Positions 27,869 to 36,841 of a stretch of 64,000 nucleotides of DNA are shown piece after piece; the first letter of the stretch is position 1; every line of letters starts with the position of its first letter. This stretch comes from Streptomyces cathayae. GTDB lineage: Bacteria; Actinomycetota; Actinomycetes; Streptomycetales; Streptomycetaceae. The stretch spans positions 2,108,001 through 2,172,000 of the forward strand of contig NZ_CP121682.1 in assembly GCF_029760955.1 (NCBI RefSeq). Reading direction: 5' to 3'. Position numbers and translations under genes: made by a program. The notes beneath the pieces are model-generated. The model was not told the origin of the DNA and made no database searches. It worked only from the letters and a program-made list of their open reading frames with translations.

Positions 27869-29365
27869 TCAGTGGGCGGCCGACGTGAGCAGGTACGGCG
27901 TGAGTTCCGCCGCCAGTTCCTCGTGCACCCGCACCTTGAGCAGGGTGCCCTCCGGGGTGTGCTCCTCGGAGATCACCTCCCCCTCGTCATGGGCGCGGGC
28001 GACCAGCTTGCCCTGGGTGTACGGCACGAGTGCCTCGATCTCCACCGCCGGGCGGGGCAGCTCGTCGTCGATGAAGGTGAGCAGTTCCTCGATGCCCTGA
28101 CCGGTGCGGGCCGAGACCGCGATGGAGTGCTTCTCCGTCCGCAGCAGCCGCTGGAGCGTCAGCGGGTCGGCCGCGTCGGCCTTGTTGATCACGACGATCT
28201 CGGGTACGTCGGTGGCGCCGACATCCCTGATCACCTCGCGCACGGCAGCCAGCTGCTCCTCCGGGGCGGGATGCGAACCGTCCACCACGTGCAGGATCAG
28301 GTCGGCGTCGCCGACCTCCTCCATGGTGGAGCGGAACGCCTCGACCAGATGGTGCGGCAGATGGCGGACGAACCCGACGGTGTCGGCCAGCGTGTACAGC
28401 CGTCCGCTCGGCGTCTCGGCCCGGCGCACGGTCGGGTCGAGGGTCGCGAACAGGGCGTTCTCGACCAGTACGCCCGCGCCCGTGAGGCGGTTGAGCAGGG
28501 AGGACTTGCCCGCGTTGGTGTAGCCCGCGATGGCGACGGACGGCACCTTGTTGCGCCGGCGTTCCTGGCGCTTGATGTCGCGGCCGGTCTTCATCTCCGC
28601 GATCTCCCGGCGCATCTTCGCCATCTTCTCGCGGATCCGGCGCCGGTCGGTCTCGATCTTGGTCTCGCCGGGGCCACGGGTGGCGAGCCCGCCGCCCGTG
28701 CCGCCGCCCATCTGCCGGGACAGCGACTGACCCCAGCCGCGCAGCCTCGGCAGCATGTACTGCATCTGCGCGAGCGCGACCTGCGCCTTGCCCTCTCGGG
28801 ACTGGGCGTGCTGGGCGAAGATGTCCAGGATCAGGGCCGTGCGGTCGACGACCTTGACCTTGACGACGTCCTCGAGGTGGATCAGCTGGCCGGGGCTCAG
28901 CTCACCGTCGCAGACGACCGTGTCGGCGCCCGTCTCGAGGACGATGTCACGCAGCTCCCCGGCCTTGCCGGAGCCGATGTAGGTCGCCGCGTCGGGCTTG
29001 TCCCGGCGCTGGATCATGCCGTCGAGCACGAGGGCGCCCGCCGTCTCCGCCAGGGCCGCGAGCTCCGCGAGGGAGTTCTCGGCGTCCTGCGCGGTTCCCG
29101 ATGTCCACACGCCGACGAGCACGACCCGCTCCAGACGGAGCTGTCGGTACTCGACCTCGGTGACGTCCTCGAGCTCGGTGGAGAGGCCTGCGACGCGGCG
29201 CAGGGACGCGCGCTCGGAGCGGTCGAACTGGTCGCCGTCCCGCTCTCCGTCGTTCTCGGGGCTCCAGGCGACGTCCTCTTCCATCAGGGCATCGGCCCGG
29301 AGGCCCTCGGGGTAGGTCTGCGCGAGGCGCTTGGTGTCCTGGGAGGGGGAAGAAGAGGAGGTCAT
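27869..29365 (-). CDS. hflX: GTPase HflX
   Basis: Ribosome-associated GTPase that splits stalled ribosomes. 498 residues. The N-terminal HflX domain shows YIGSGKAGEL and a glycine-rich RQMGGGTGGGLATRGPGETK linker. The G domain has G1 GYTNAGKSS, G3 DTVGF and G4 NKAD. The N-terminus (1-75) is an actinobacterial extension. ATG 29365 follows a purine-rich GAAGAAGAGGAG run; the longer frame to 29530 has no such site. Monocistronic. Confidence 0.95.
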   Translation of the reverse strand: MTSSSSPSQDTKRLAQTYPEGLRADALMEEDVAWSPENDGERDGDQFDRSERASLRRVAGLSTELEDVTEVEYRQLRLERVVLVGVWTSGTAQDAENSLAELAALAETAGALVLDGMIQRRDKPDAATYIGSGKAGELRDIVLETGADTVVCDGELSPGQLIHLEDVVKVKVVDRTALILDIFAQHAQSREGKAQVALAQMQYMLPRLRGWGQSLSRQMGGGTGGGLATRGPGETKIETDRRRIREKMAKMRREIAEMKTGRDIKRQERRRNKVPSVAIAGYTNAGKSSLLNRLTGAGVLVENALFATLDPTVRRAETPSGRLYTLADTVGFVRHLPHHLVEAFRSTMEEVGDADLILHVVDGSHPAPEEQLAAVREVIRDVGATDVPEIVVINKADAADPLTLQRLLRTEKHSIAVSARTGQGIEELLTFIDDELPRPAVEIEALVPYTQGKLVARAHDEGEVISEEHTPEGTLLKVRVHEELAAELTPYLLTSAAH

Positions 29366-29504
29366 TGGGTCCTTACGTCGATGGGATGTCGCGGGTGGCG
29401 GCGGAACGCGGCCGTCACCCCTCACAACGCACGAGCCTGCCGGGAGATTCCCGTCACCCGTGCCGCGGCGACCTGACGATGGTGACACGGCACGGGGCGT
29501 CTCG

Positions 29505-31154
29505 TCATCGTGTTTGTTCCCGGCTCCCACCCGGTCGATGCGCCATCGGCGCGAGGAGTTCCGTGGACCGGGAGCCGGGCTCGGTCGTGGACTTCCAGTC
29601 CGGGTGGCCGGGCATCGGCGGGGTCCTGGAGTCGTAGAGCCAGGGCTCCAGGAATTCCGTCAGGTCCCGTCCCGCGACGTCGGAGGCGAGCCGGACGAAG
29701 TCGGCGGTGGTGGCCGTGCCGTTCCGGTGGTGGGTCACCCAGAGACGTTGCAGGCGTTCGAAGGCGGTGCGGCCGATCTCCTCGCGCAGGGCGTACAGCA
29801 CGAGCGCGGCTCCGGCGTAGACGTTCGGCCTGAAGATGCTGATCTTCTGGCCGGGTTCCGGGGCCTTGGGGGCGGCGGGGGGCCCGCCCTGCGCGCGCCA
29901 GCGGTCGGATTCCTCGTAGGCGGCCTTCATCCGGGCGTCGAGGGACGGGCCGGACCTCTCCTGCGCGTACAGCGCCTCGTACCAGGTGGCGTGGCCCTCG
30001 CCGAGCCACAGGTCGGACCAGGTGCGAGGGCTGACGCTGTTGCCGAACCACTGGTGGGCGAGCTCGTGCATCATGATCGACTCGACGTACCACGCGGGGG
30101 CGCCCGGCTCGGTGAACAAGTCCCTCTCGAAGAGGGACAGCGTCTGGGTCTCGAGTGCGAAGCCGGTGGAGGCGTCGGCCATGAGCAGGCCGTACGTCTC
30201 GAAGGGGTAGCGGCCGACCCTGGCCTCCATCCAGGCGATCTGGTCGGGAGTCCTCGCCAGCCACGGTTCGAGCCCCTCGCGGTGCTTCGTGGGCACGACG
30301 TCGCGCAGCGGCAGCCCCTGCGGACCGGTGCGGTGCAGGACCGTGGAGCGGCCGATGGACACCTGGGCGAGTTCGGTGGCCATGGGGTGCAGGGTGCGGT
30401 ACGTCCAGGTGGTCGCTCCGCGTGTGCGGTCCACACCGGCCGGCCGGCCGTTGGCGACGGCCGTGTGCCCCTCGGGGGTGGTGATGCGGAAGGTGAACAT
30501 CGCCTTGTCGGACGGGTGGTCGTTGCATGGGAACACCAGGTGCGCGGCGTCGGCCTGGTTGGCCATGGCGAGGCCGTCCGCGGTGCGCACCCAGCCGCCG
30601 TCACGGCCCTCGGCCGGCGCCGGATCGCTGGTGTGCCGCACGGTGACGCGGGTCCGTTCGCCCGCGTCCAGGCCGCCCTCGGGCGTGATCACGAGGTCCT
30701 CCCCGGCGGTGGTGAAGGCGGCCGGGGCCCCGTCGACCTCGACCGACCGGACCGTGCCGTGGGCGAAGTCGAGGTTGATCCGGTCCAGGTCCGCGGTCAG
30801 CCGGGCGACGATCGTCGTGGTGGCCTGGAGCGCCTTGTCGTTGGTCCCGGGATAGCTGAGGGCCAGGTCGTACGACGCCACGTCGTACCCGGGGTTGCCC
30901 AGATGCAGGAAGAGGCGGTCGCCGATGCCCAGCGGCGTGGCCGGGGCACTCGCGGCGAGGAGGCAGACGGAGACGGCCGACGCGAGCAGCGCGGCGGACG
31001 TCCGCCGTCGACGGCCCCGGGGCACCAGCGCTCGGGCGGACGGACCGGGGACGGACGGCCGGCCGGAAGCCGGACGGTCGGAGGCCGGGACAGGAGCGGC
31101 CGGGACGGAAGCGGCCGGGACGGGAGCGGTCGGGACGTGGGGAGCGGTCGGCAT
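29505..31154 (-). CDS. Secreted M1-family metallopeptidase
   Basis: A zinc aminopeptidase-like protein of 549 residues. The N-terminus carries Pro/Ala/Val repeats (about 5-30), then a basic patch and a hydrophobic segment (TSAALLASAVSVCLLAAS, 52-69) acting as signal or anchor. The M1 fold is clear, with zinc ligands HELAH (about 362-366) and the third ligand Glu in WLGEGHATW. The family's GAMEN exopeptidase motif is here ALETQ (GFALETQTL), as in several secreted actinobacterial relatives. No strong ribosome binding site precedes ATG 31154; the true start could be internal, after the repeats. Confidence 0.87.
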   Translation of the reverse strand: MPTAPHVPTAPVPAASVPAAPVPASDRPASGRPSVPGPSARALVPRGRRRRTSAALLASAVSVCLLAASAPATPLGIGDRLFLHLGNPGYDVASYDLALSYPGTNDKALQATTTIVARLTADLDRINLDFAHGTVRSVEVDGAPAAFTTAGEDLVITPEGGLDAGERTRVTVRHTSDPAPAEGRDGGWVRTADGLAMANQADAAHLVFPCNDHPSDKAMFTFRITTPEGHTAVANGRPAGVDRTRGATTWTYRTLHPMATELAQVSIGRSTVLHRTGPQGLPLRDVVPTKHREGLEPWLARTPDQIAWMEARVGRYPFETYGLLMADASTGFALETQTLSLFERDLFTEPGAPAWYVESIMMHELAHQWFGNSVSPRTWSDLWLGEGHATWYEALYAQERSGPSLDARMKAAYEESDRWRAQGGPPAAPKAPEPGQKISIFRPNVYAGAALVLYALREEIGRTAFERLQRLWVTHHRNGTATTADFVRLASDVAGRDLTEFLEPWLYDSRTPPMPGHPDWKSTTEPGSRSTELLAPMAHRPGGSREQTR

Positions 31155-31305
31155 GGCCCACGGCTACCAGCGCGCACGGGCGCCCCGGCGACGGCGCGCT
31201 CCCGGCCCACCCGATCGAGTGGACCTGCGGAAGGGCGTTCGGACGGTGGGGCCGCCGCGCGGCGGGCGCTCACGGCCGGGCGGTGCTCCGCCCGCGCGTG
31301 TGCCG

Positions 31306-33483
31306 TCAGGTGCCCTGGGTCTGCGGCTTGGCCCGGCTCACGTCGTACACACCGGCCACGTTGCGCATCGCGCGCATGAGGGCGGGCAGGTGCGCGGCGT
31401 CGGGCAGCTGCACGGTGTACGTGTGCCGCACCTGCTGATGGGTCGGGGGCTCGACGGTCGCGGAGACGATCTCGGCGCCTTCGAGAGCCATGGCCTCGGT
31501 GAGGTCCGCGAGCAGGTGAGGCCGGACGAACGACTCGGCGACGAGCGTGACCCGGCATTCGGCTCCCTCCCCCCAGTGCACGCCGACCTCCGCGCGCCCC
31601 GCGTTCTTCATCCGCGTCACCGCGGCGCACTCGACCCGGTGCACGGTGACCGCTCCCCCGCGCACGGCGAAGCCGGTCACCCCGTCGGGCGGTACGGGCG
31701 TACAGCAGCCGGCCAGCCGAACGGTCGCGCCGGGCCGGTCGGCCAGGACCTGGGCGCCGGTGGAGGGGCCGGGCGCCGCCCCGGGTGCCTGGGCGGCGGG
31801 CTCGTCGGCGGGGCGGGGGGCCCACCGGGCCTCCTCGGGCCGGGCGTCCTCGGGACGGACGGCCGGCGGGTCGCTCCGCTCGGGGTGGGCGGTCAGCCAG
31901 CGCTGGATGGCGATCCGCGCGGCGGGCGTGTGGGCGTGATCCAGCCACTGTCTGGAGGGCTCGGAGGCGGGGTCCTGTCCCATCAGGAGCTGGACGGTGT
32001 CCCCGTCCCTCAGGGTGGTGCTCAGCGTCGCCAGGCGACCGTTGACGCGGGCGCCGATGCACGCGTGCGCGTCCTCCCCGTACTGCGCGTACGCGGCGTC
32101 CACGCAGGTCGCCCCGTCGGGCAGGCCGATCGTGCCGCCGTCGGGGCGGAACACGGTGATCTCGCGGTCCTGGGCGAGGTCCTCGCGCAGGGTCGACCAG
32201 AAGGTGTCGGGGTCGGGTGCGCCGCGCTGCCACTCCAGGAGCCGGGAGAGCCAGCCGGGCCGGGTCGGGTCGACGCGCTCGCCGTCGCTCGCGGACTGCT
32301 CCTCGGCCGGGACGGCGTACGGGTTGCCCAGGGCGACGACACCGGCCTCGGCGACCTTGTGCATCTGGTGGGTCCGGATGAGGACTTCGACGACCTGGCC
32401 GTCGTCCCGGGCGACCGCGGTGTGCAGCGACTGGTACAGGTTGAACTTGGGGACGGCGATGAAGTCCTTGAACTCCGAGACGACCGGCGTCAGGCAGGTG
32501 TGCAGTTCACCCAGGACCCCGTAGCAGTCGGCGTCCTCGTTCACCAGCACCAGCAGACGGCCGAAGTCGGCGCCGCGCATCCGGCCGCGTTTGCGGGACA
32601 CCCGGTGCACGGAGACGAAGTGGCGGGGGCGGATGCGGACCTCGGCGGGGATGTCCGCCTCGCGCAGCACCGTGCGCACCTCGTCGGCGACCTCGGCGAG
32701 CGGGTCGTCCGGGCGGGAGGCGTTGCGGAGGATCAACTCGCGGGTGTGCTCGTTCTCCTCGGGGTGCAGGATCGCGAAGACCAGGTCCTCGAGTTCCGTC
32801 TTGAGCGCCTGGACCCCGAGCCGCTCGGCGAGGGGGATGAGCACGTCCCGGGTCACCTTGGCGATGCGCTCCTGTTTCGCGGGGCGCATGACGCCGAGGG
32901 TGCGCATGTTGTGCAGCCGGTCGGCGAGTTTGATCGACATCACGCGGACGTCGTTGCCGGTGGCGACGAGCATCTTGCGGAAGGTCTCGGGTTCGGCCGC
33001 GGCGCCGTAGTCGACCTTCTCGAGTTTGGTGACGCCGTCGACGATGTAGCTCACCTCCGCACCGAACTGCTCCCGGACCTGATCGAGCGTCACTTCCGTG
33101 TCCTCGACGGTGTCGTGGAGCAGGGATGCCGTCAAGGTCGTCGTCTCGGCGCCGAGTTCGGCGAGGATCAGGGTCACGGCGAGCGGGTGGGTGATGTACG
33201 GCTCGCCGCTCTTGCGCATCTGGCCGCGGTGCGAGGACTCGGCCAGGAGATAGGCCCGGCGCAGGGGGTCGAGAGCGGCGTCGGGATGGTGGGCGCGATG
33301 GGCGTCGACCACATGGCCGATGGCGTCGGGGAGCCGGTCGCGGGAGGCGGGGCCGAGCAGCGCGGCACGGCCCAGTCGGCGCAGGTCGAGCCGGGGGCGG
33401 GCCTTCCTGCGGGTCCCTGTGGGCGCGACATGACCCGATGTCGCAGGACCTGGGGTCGCAGGATTCGCGGCCTCCGCGTTCAT
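31306..33483 (-). CDS. rshA: RelA/SpoT homologue RshA
   Basis: A long-form RSH protein of 725 residues acting on (p)ppGpp. The HD hydrolase domain is intact (SLLHDTVEDTE, ADRLHNMRTL). The synthetase region is diverged: the usual GRPKH is IRPRH, and the YDLxAxR segment reads ADFGRLLVLV, losing the Arg; FKDFIAVPKFNLYQSLHT and VEVLIRT remain. TGS (about 465-530) and ACT (about 645-720) domains follow, with an acidic/Pro-rich insert between. This matches S. coelicolor RshA, the second RSH besides RelA. The start ATG 33483 has GGAGG five bases upstream; the GTG two codons earlier is less likely. Confidence 0.92.
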   Translation of the reverse strand: MNAEAANPATPGPATSGHVAPTGTRRKARPRLDLRRLGRAALLGPASRDRLPDAIGHVVDAHRAHHPDAALDPLRRAYLLAESSHRGQMRKSGEPYITHPLAVTLILAELGAETTTLTASLLHDTVEDTEVTLDQVREQFGAEVSYIVDGVTKLEKVDYGAAAEPETFRKMLVATGNDVRVMSIKLADRLHNMRTLGVMRPAKQERIAKVTRDVLIPLAERLGVQALKTELEDLVFAILHPEENEHTRELILRNASRPDDPLAEVADEVRTVLREADIPAEVRIRPRHFVSVHRVSRKRGRMRGADFGRLLVLVNEDADCYGVLGELHTCLTPVVSEFKDFIAVPKFNLYQSLHTAVARDDGQVVEVLIRTHQMHKVAEAGVVALGNPYAVPAEEQSASDGERVDPTRPGWLSRLLEWQRGAPDPDTFWSTLREDLAQDREITVFRPDGGTIGLPDGATCVDAAYAQYGEDAHACIGARVNGRLATLSTTLRDGDTVQLLMGQDPASEPSRQWLDHAHTPAARIAIQRWLTAHPERSDPPAVRPEDARPEEARWAPRPADEPAAQAPGAAPGPSTGAQVLADRPGATVRLAGCCTPVPPDGVTGFAVRGGAVTVHRVECAAVTRMKNAGRAEVGVHWGEGAECRVTLVAESFVRPHLLADLTEAMALEGAEIVSATVEPPTHQQVRHTYTVQLPDAAHLPALMRAMRNVAGVYDVSRAKPQTQGT

Positions 33484-33783
33484 GGGCACCTCCGGCTGCG
33501 TCGACCGGCGGACGGGCGTGTCCCAGGGCGGACTCGGGCTCAGGGGACGGCGTTCGTCCCCCGTCCGGGCCGGTGCTTGATGCTACCGACCCCGACACGT
33601 GCGACCGACCGCCTCCCGCCGAGCGTGAAACGGATCACCCCATCGAGCGAAGCCCCGCACTACGGCGGTTTCACGCCACGGGACCGGCGGTGCGCCGTGC
33701 TCTCGAAGCCGAAACCCGCCCCGCACCCCGCGGATGCCGGTCTCCCGCCCCCGCGCGTCTGGGATACCGAGCCGGCCCGGACT
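33484..33783. other. rshA upstream region
   Basis: 300 bases between dapF and rshA, both read leftwards. A small hairpin, GGGGACG-N5-CGTCCCC at 33543-33561, lies in the presumed rshA leader. A TAGCAT hexamer on the minus strand near 33577 could be a -10, without a matching -35. No gene seen. Confidence 0.45.
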
Positions 33784-34677
33784 TCAGCGGGGCAGGTTCT
33801 CCAGCCACTGCTCCTCGATCACTCCCTCGGCGACGATCACCGCGGGTCCGGTCATCTCGATCTCGCCGTCGGGCCGTTCGGTGATCACCAGGGTGCCGCC
33901 GGGCACCTCCACGGTGTACGTCACCGGGGTTCCGGTGACGCTCGGGTCGACGCCGTCCCGGCGGGCGGTGGCCACCGCGACCGCGCAGGCACCCGTGCCG
34001 CACGAGCGGGTCTCACCGGCCCCGCGCTCATGGACGCGCAGCGCCACGTGCCGCGGGCCCCGGTCGGCCACGAACTCGACGTTGACGCCGTCCGGGTAGG
34101 CCGAGGCGGGACTGAAGGAGGGTGCGGTGAACAGGTCACCGGCGTGCGCGAGGTCGTCCACGAAGACCACGGCGTGCGGGTTGCCCATGTTCACGTTCCG
34201 CGCCGGCCGGCTGCGCCCGTCGACGCTCACGGTGACCTCGCCGTCGGGGAGCAGCGCCCGGCCCATGCCGACGGTGATGTCACCCGCGGCGGAGCCGCCG
34301 TCGGACCCGGTCTTGGCGATGTGCACCGTCTTCACGCCCCCGCGCGTGGCGACCGCGACGTCCCCTTCGGCCACATGCCCCGCCCGCTGGAGGTAGCGCG
34401 CGAACACCCGCACTCCGTTGCCGCACATCTCGGCGATCGAACCGTCGCCGTTGCGGTAGTCCATGAACCACTCGGCCTCGGCGGCCAGGTGCCGTGCCTC
34501 GGGATGCGCCGCGGACCGCACCACGTGCAGCAGTCCGTCGCCACCGATGCCCGCGCGGCGGTCGCACAGGGCCGCGACGGCGGCGGGGGGCAGGTCGATG
34601 GCGTTCTCGGGGTCCGGGACGATCACGAAGTCGTTCTCGGTACCGTGCCCCTTGAGGAAGGCGATCCGCGTGCTCAT
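33784..34677 (-). CDS. dapF: Diaminopimelate epimerase
   Basis: Converts LL- to meso-diaminopimelate for lysine and peptidoglycan; note that Streptomyces walls carry LL-DAP, so the enzyme mainly serves lysine synthesis. 297 residues. The two catalytic cysteines are Cys85 (MCGNGVR) and Cys226 (SCGTGAC); both racemase half-domains are complete. ATG 34677 (MSTRIAFLKG) is the family start, although GAGGG lies immediately before it; a GTG at 34701 is the alternative. It lies downstream of a membrane-protein gene and of miaA in the same direction. Confidence 0.95.
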   Translation of the reverse strand: MSTRIAFLKGHGTENDFVIVPDPENAIDLPPAAVAALCDRRAGIGGDGLLHVVRSAAHPEARHLAAEAEWFMDYRNGDGSIAEMCGNGVRVFARYLQRAGHVAEGDVAVATRGGVKTVHIAKTGSDGGSAAGDITVGMGRALLPDGEVTVSVDGRSRPARNVNMGNPHAVVFVDDLAHAGDLFTAPSFSPASAYPDGVNVEFVADRGPRHVALRVHERGAGETRSCGTGACAVAVATARRDGVDPSVTGTPVTYTVEVPGGTLVITERPDGEIEMTGPAVIVAEGVIEEQWLENLPR

Positions 34678-34735
34678 CCCTCGATCGTACGGGGTGGCCA
34701 CGACGGCGCGTCCCCGCCGCGGCCCCGCGCGGGCG

Positions 34736-35260
34736 TCAGCGGAGGCGGGCCACTCGCCAGACGGCCAGTGCCACCACCGCGGCGACCATCACGGCGTAGG
34801 CGGTCACGACCCGCCAGTCGGGTCTGCGTCCGGCGCCCCGGGCCGGCAGTCCCGGCCAGGTGTGGCCCACCCTGCGGGCGGCCATCATGCCCCAGCCGGC
34901 CGCGCAGGAGCAGATCAGCAGGCCCAGCATCGCGATCACCGCGCCGCTGTCGCCGAAGTCGAAGGCGAGCGGGAACGCGAACATCAACGAGCCGAGCGCG
35001 GCCAGGCCGACGATGGGCGCGAGCTGCCAGAGGCGCAGCCGCCGCTGCGGGCGCAGCTCGACCTCGACCTCGTCGCCGCCCGCGAACATCTCGTCCGGCT
35101 CGGGGCCGTCGTCGGTCACTCCGCCCTGCGTCTCGTCCGGCCCGTCGGGGCTGAGACGGTCGGGGTCGAGACGCTCGGGTTCCTGCTCCGGTGCACCCCG
35201 CTCGGTGGTGAGGTGTTCGGTGCCGTGTGCGGTGTCGCGAGGGCCGGCCTCCATCGCCAC
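34736..35260 (-). CDS. Small integral membrane protein
   Basis: About 174 residues, unknown function. An acidic N-terminal half (about 1-75) precedes three predicted membrane segments: LAPIVGLAALGSLMFAFPLA, VIAMLGLLICSCAAGWGMMA and VVTAYAVMVAAVVALAVW. A basic C-terminus suggests a cytoplasmic end. GGGAGGG precedes both GTG 35260 and ATG 35254; either may be used. It sits between miaA and dapF in the same direction and may be cotranscribed. Confidence 0.75.
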   Translation of the reverse strand: MAMEAGPRDTAHGTEHLTTERGAPEQEPERLDPDRLSPDGPDETQGGVTDDGPEPDEMFAGGDEVEVELRPQRRLRLWQLAPIVGLAALGSLMFAFPLAFDFGDSGAVIAMLGLLICSCAAGWGMMAARRVGHTWPGLPARGAGRRPDWRVVTAYAVMVAAVVALAVWRVARLR

Positions 35261-35362
35261 GCGCCCTCCCAACTTGGACTCCACTTGGTCGATCGAAGCT
35301 CGATGATGGCACGGTGTCAGAGGCCCGGATGACGGCCTGGGCGTCCCGATGCCATGACGTGA

Positions 35363-36301
35363 TCAGGCTGTAACCGGTCGTTCGACCAATGACAGCGCGA
35401 GCTGCGGAAGTTCCCTGAGGTCCGCCGCGGCCCCACTCAACCAGTGCACCCGCGGATCGCGCCTGAACCATGAATCCTGACGGCGCGCGAAGCGCTTCGT
35501 GGCACGCACGGTCTCCGACCGCGCCTCCTCCAGGGTGCACTCCCCGGCGAGCGCCGCGAGGACCTGCTGGTAGCCGAGCGCGCGCGAGGCCGTACGCCCC
35601 TCACGCAACCCCTGCGCCTCCAGTGCGCGCACCTCGTCCACCAGACCCGCCTCCCACATCCGGTCGACCCGCCCGGCGATGCGCTCGTCGAGTTCGGGGC
35701 GGGCCACATCGACGCCGATCTGAAAGGTGTCGTAGACCGAGTCGTGGCCGGGAAGGTTGGCGGTGAAGGGCAGGCCGGTGATCTCGATCACTTCGAGCGC
35801 CCGGACGATACGGCGGCCGTTGCTCGGCAGGATGGCCCGCGCGGCCTCGGGGTCCGCGGCGGCGAGACGGGCGTGCAGCGCGCCGGAGCCACGCAGGGTG
35901 AGTTCCTCCTCCAGGCGCGATCTGACGTCGGGGTCGGTGCCCGGGAACTCGAGGTGGTCGACGGCCCCGCGGACGTAGAGGCCGGACCCCCCGACCAGGA
36001 CGGGCCAGCGCCCGTCGGCGAGCAGGGCGTCGATCCGCTCCCGGGCCAGACGCTGGTACTCGGCGACGGACGCGGTGACGGTCACGTCCCAGATGTCCAG
36101 GAGGTGGTGCGGGACGCCCCCGCGCTCCTCGGGCGTCAGCTTGGCGGTGCCGATGTCCATCCCCCGGTAGAGCTGCATGGAGTCGGCGTTGACCACCTCA
36201 CCTCCGAGTTGCCGGGCCAGGAACACGCCCAGATCGGACTTTCCTGCTGCGGTGGGACCGACGACGGCGATGACCCGGGGGCCGGAGGATGCGCTGCTCA
36301 C
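35363..36301 (-). CDS. miaA: tRNA dimethylallyltransferase
   Basis: Transfers a dimethylallyl group to A37 of tRNAs reading UNN codons, including the TTA-reading tRNA-Leu (bldA) of Streptomyces. 312 residues. The P-loop is GPTAAGKS (15-22); substrate-binding motifs include NADSMQLYRGMDIGTAKL and DTFQIGV. The C-terminal RATKRFARRQ and WFRRDPRVHWL match the family. GTG 36301 gives the normal N-terminus just before RVIAVVGPT. MiaB, the next enzyme on the same base, is 1.3 kb away in the same direction. Confidence 0.95.
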   Translation of the reverse strand: MSSASSGPRVIAVVGPTAAGKSDLGVFLARQLGGEVVNADSMQLYRGMDIGTAKLTPEERGGVPHHLLDIWDVTVTASVAEYQRLARERIDALLADGRWPVLVGGSGLYVRGAVDHLEFPGTDPDVRSRLEEELTLRGSGALHARLAAADPEAARAILPSNGRRIVRALEVIEITGLPFTANLPGHDSVYDTFQIGVDVARPELDERIAGRVDRMWEAGLVDEVRALEAQGLREGRTASRALGYQQVLAALAGECTLEEARSETVRATKRFARRQDSWFRRDPRVHWLSGAAADLRELPQLALSLVERPVTA

Positions 36302-36413
36302 CGGTCCAGTCTCGCAAACGCCGCAGCCGGGCGGGACAGCCTCCACCCGAGTACCGTATGGAGTGGATATGGGCGTTTTCGCGCATGGACCGCACCGCGA
36401 GGGAAGGTGGACC

Positions 36414-36683
36414 ATGGGTCTCCGGGACAGCATGAAGGCCAAGCTGGGGCCTGCCAAGGACAAGGTCTCGCACCTCGCGCAACAGCACGAGGGCAAGATC
36501 CAGCACGGGCTGGACAAGGCCGCGAAGACCGTCGACAAGCGGACCAAGGGCAAGTACAGCGACAGGATCCAGACGAGCACGGGCAAGGCCAAGCACGCCA
36601 TGGACCGGCTCGCCCACAAGAACGACCCGGGTCCGGACACGGGTGGCACCACGCCGCCGGCCGGGCCGCCGCCCACTTCCTGA
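36414..36683 (+). CDS. MT0933-type antitoxin-like protein
   Basis: 89 residues, highly basic and helical, resembling the MT0933 antitoxin family (GLDKAAKTVDKRTKGKYSDRI). The C-terminus is Pro/Gly/Thr-rich. ATG 36414 follows GGGAAGGTGG. In mycobacteria relatives are paired with a toxin, but no toxin-like gene is adjacent here, so it is probably a stand-alone protein. Read opposite to miaA, with 112 bases between starts. Confidence 0.8.
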   Translation: MGLRDSMKAKLGPAKDKVSHLAQQHEGKIQHGLDKAAKTVDKRTKGKYSDRIQTSTGKAKHAMDRLAHKNDPGPDTGGTTPPAGPPPTS

Positions 36684-36694
36684 GCGCGGTACGG

Positions 36695-36755
36695 CAGCGG
36701 ACGGCCGGGAGTGCCAGGCGCACCTGACGCGCCTGGCACTCCCGGCCGTCCGCTG
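36695..36755. terminator. Very long perfect hairpin between convergent genes
   Basis: A 27-bp uninterrupted stem with a 7-base loop (ACCTGAC), starting 12 bases after the antitoxin-like gene. A TTT follows on the plus strand. It lies about 90 bases from the end of the convergent dioxygenase-like gene and can serve both. Confidence 0.82.
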
Positions 36756-36841
36756 TTTCAGGCCGTTCGTTGTTTCAGGGTCCAGGGGTCCTGGGATTCA
36801 GGCGTTCAGGACCTCAGGCCGGCGTCGCACCCGGTCGGCGG

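Noticed and set aside
30895..35154. 1419-codon open frame crossing the M1 peptidase, rshA and dapF genes
   Set aside because: It runs through three well-supported genes on the other strand and has no recognisable domain.
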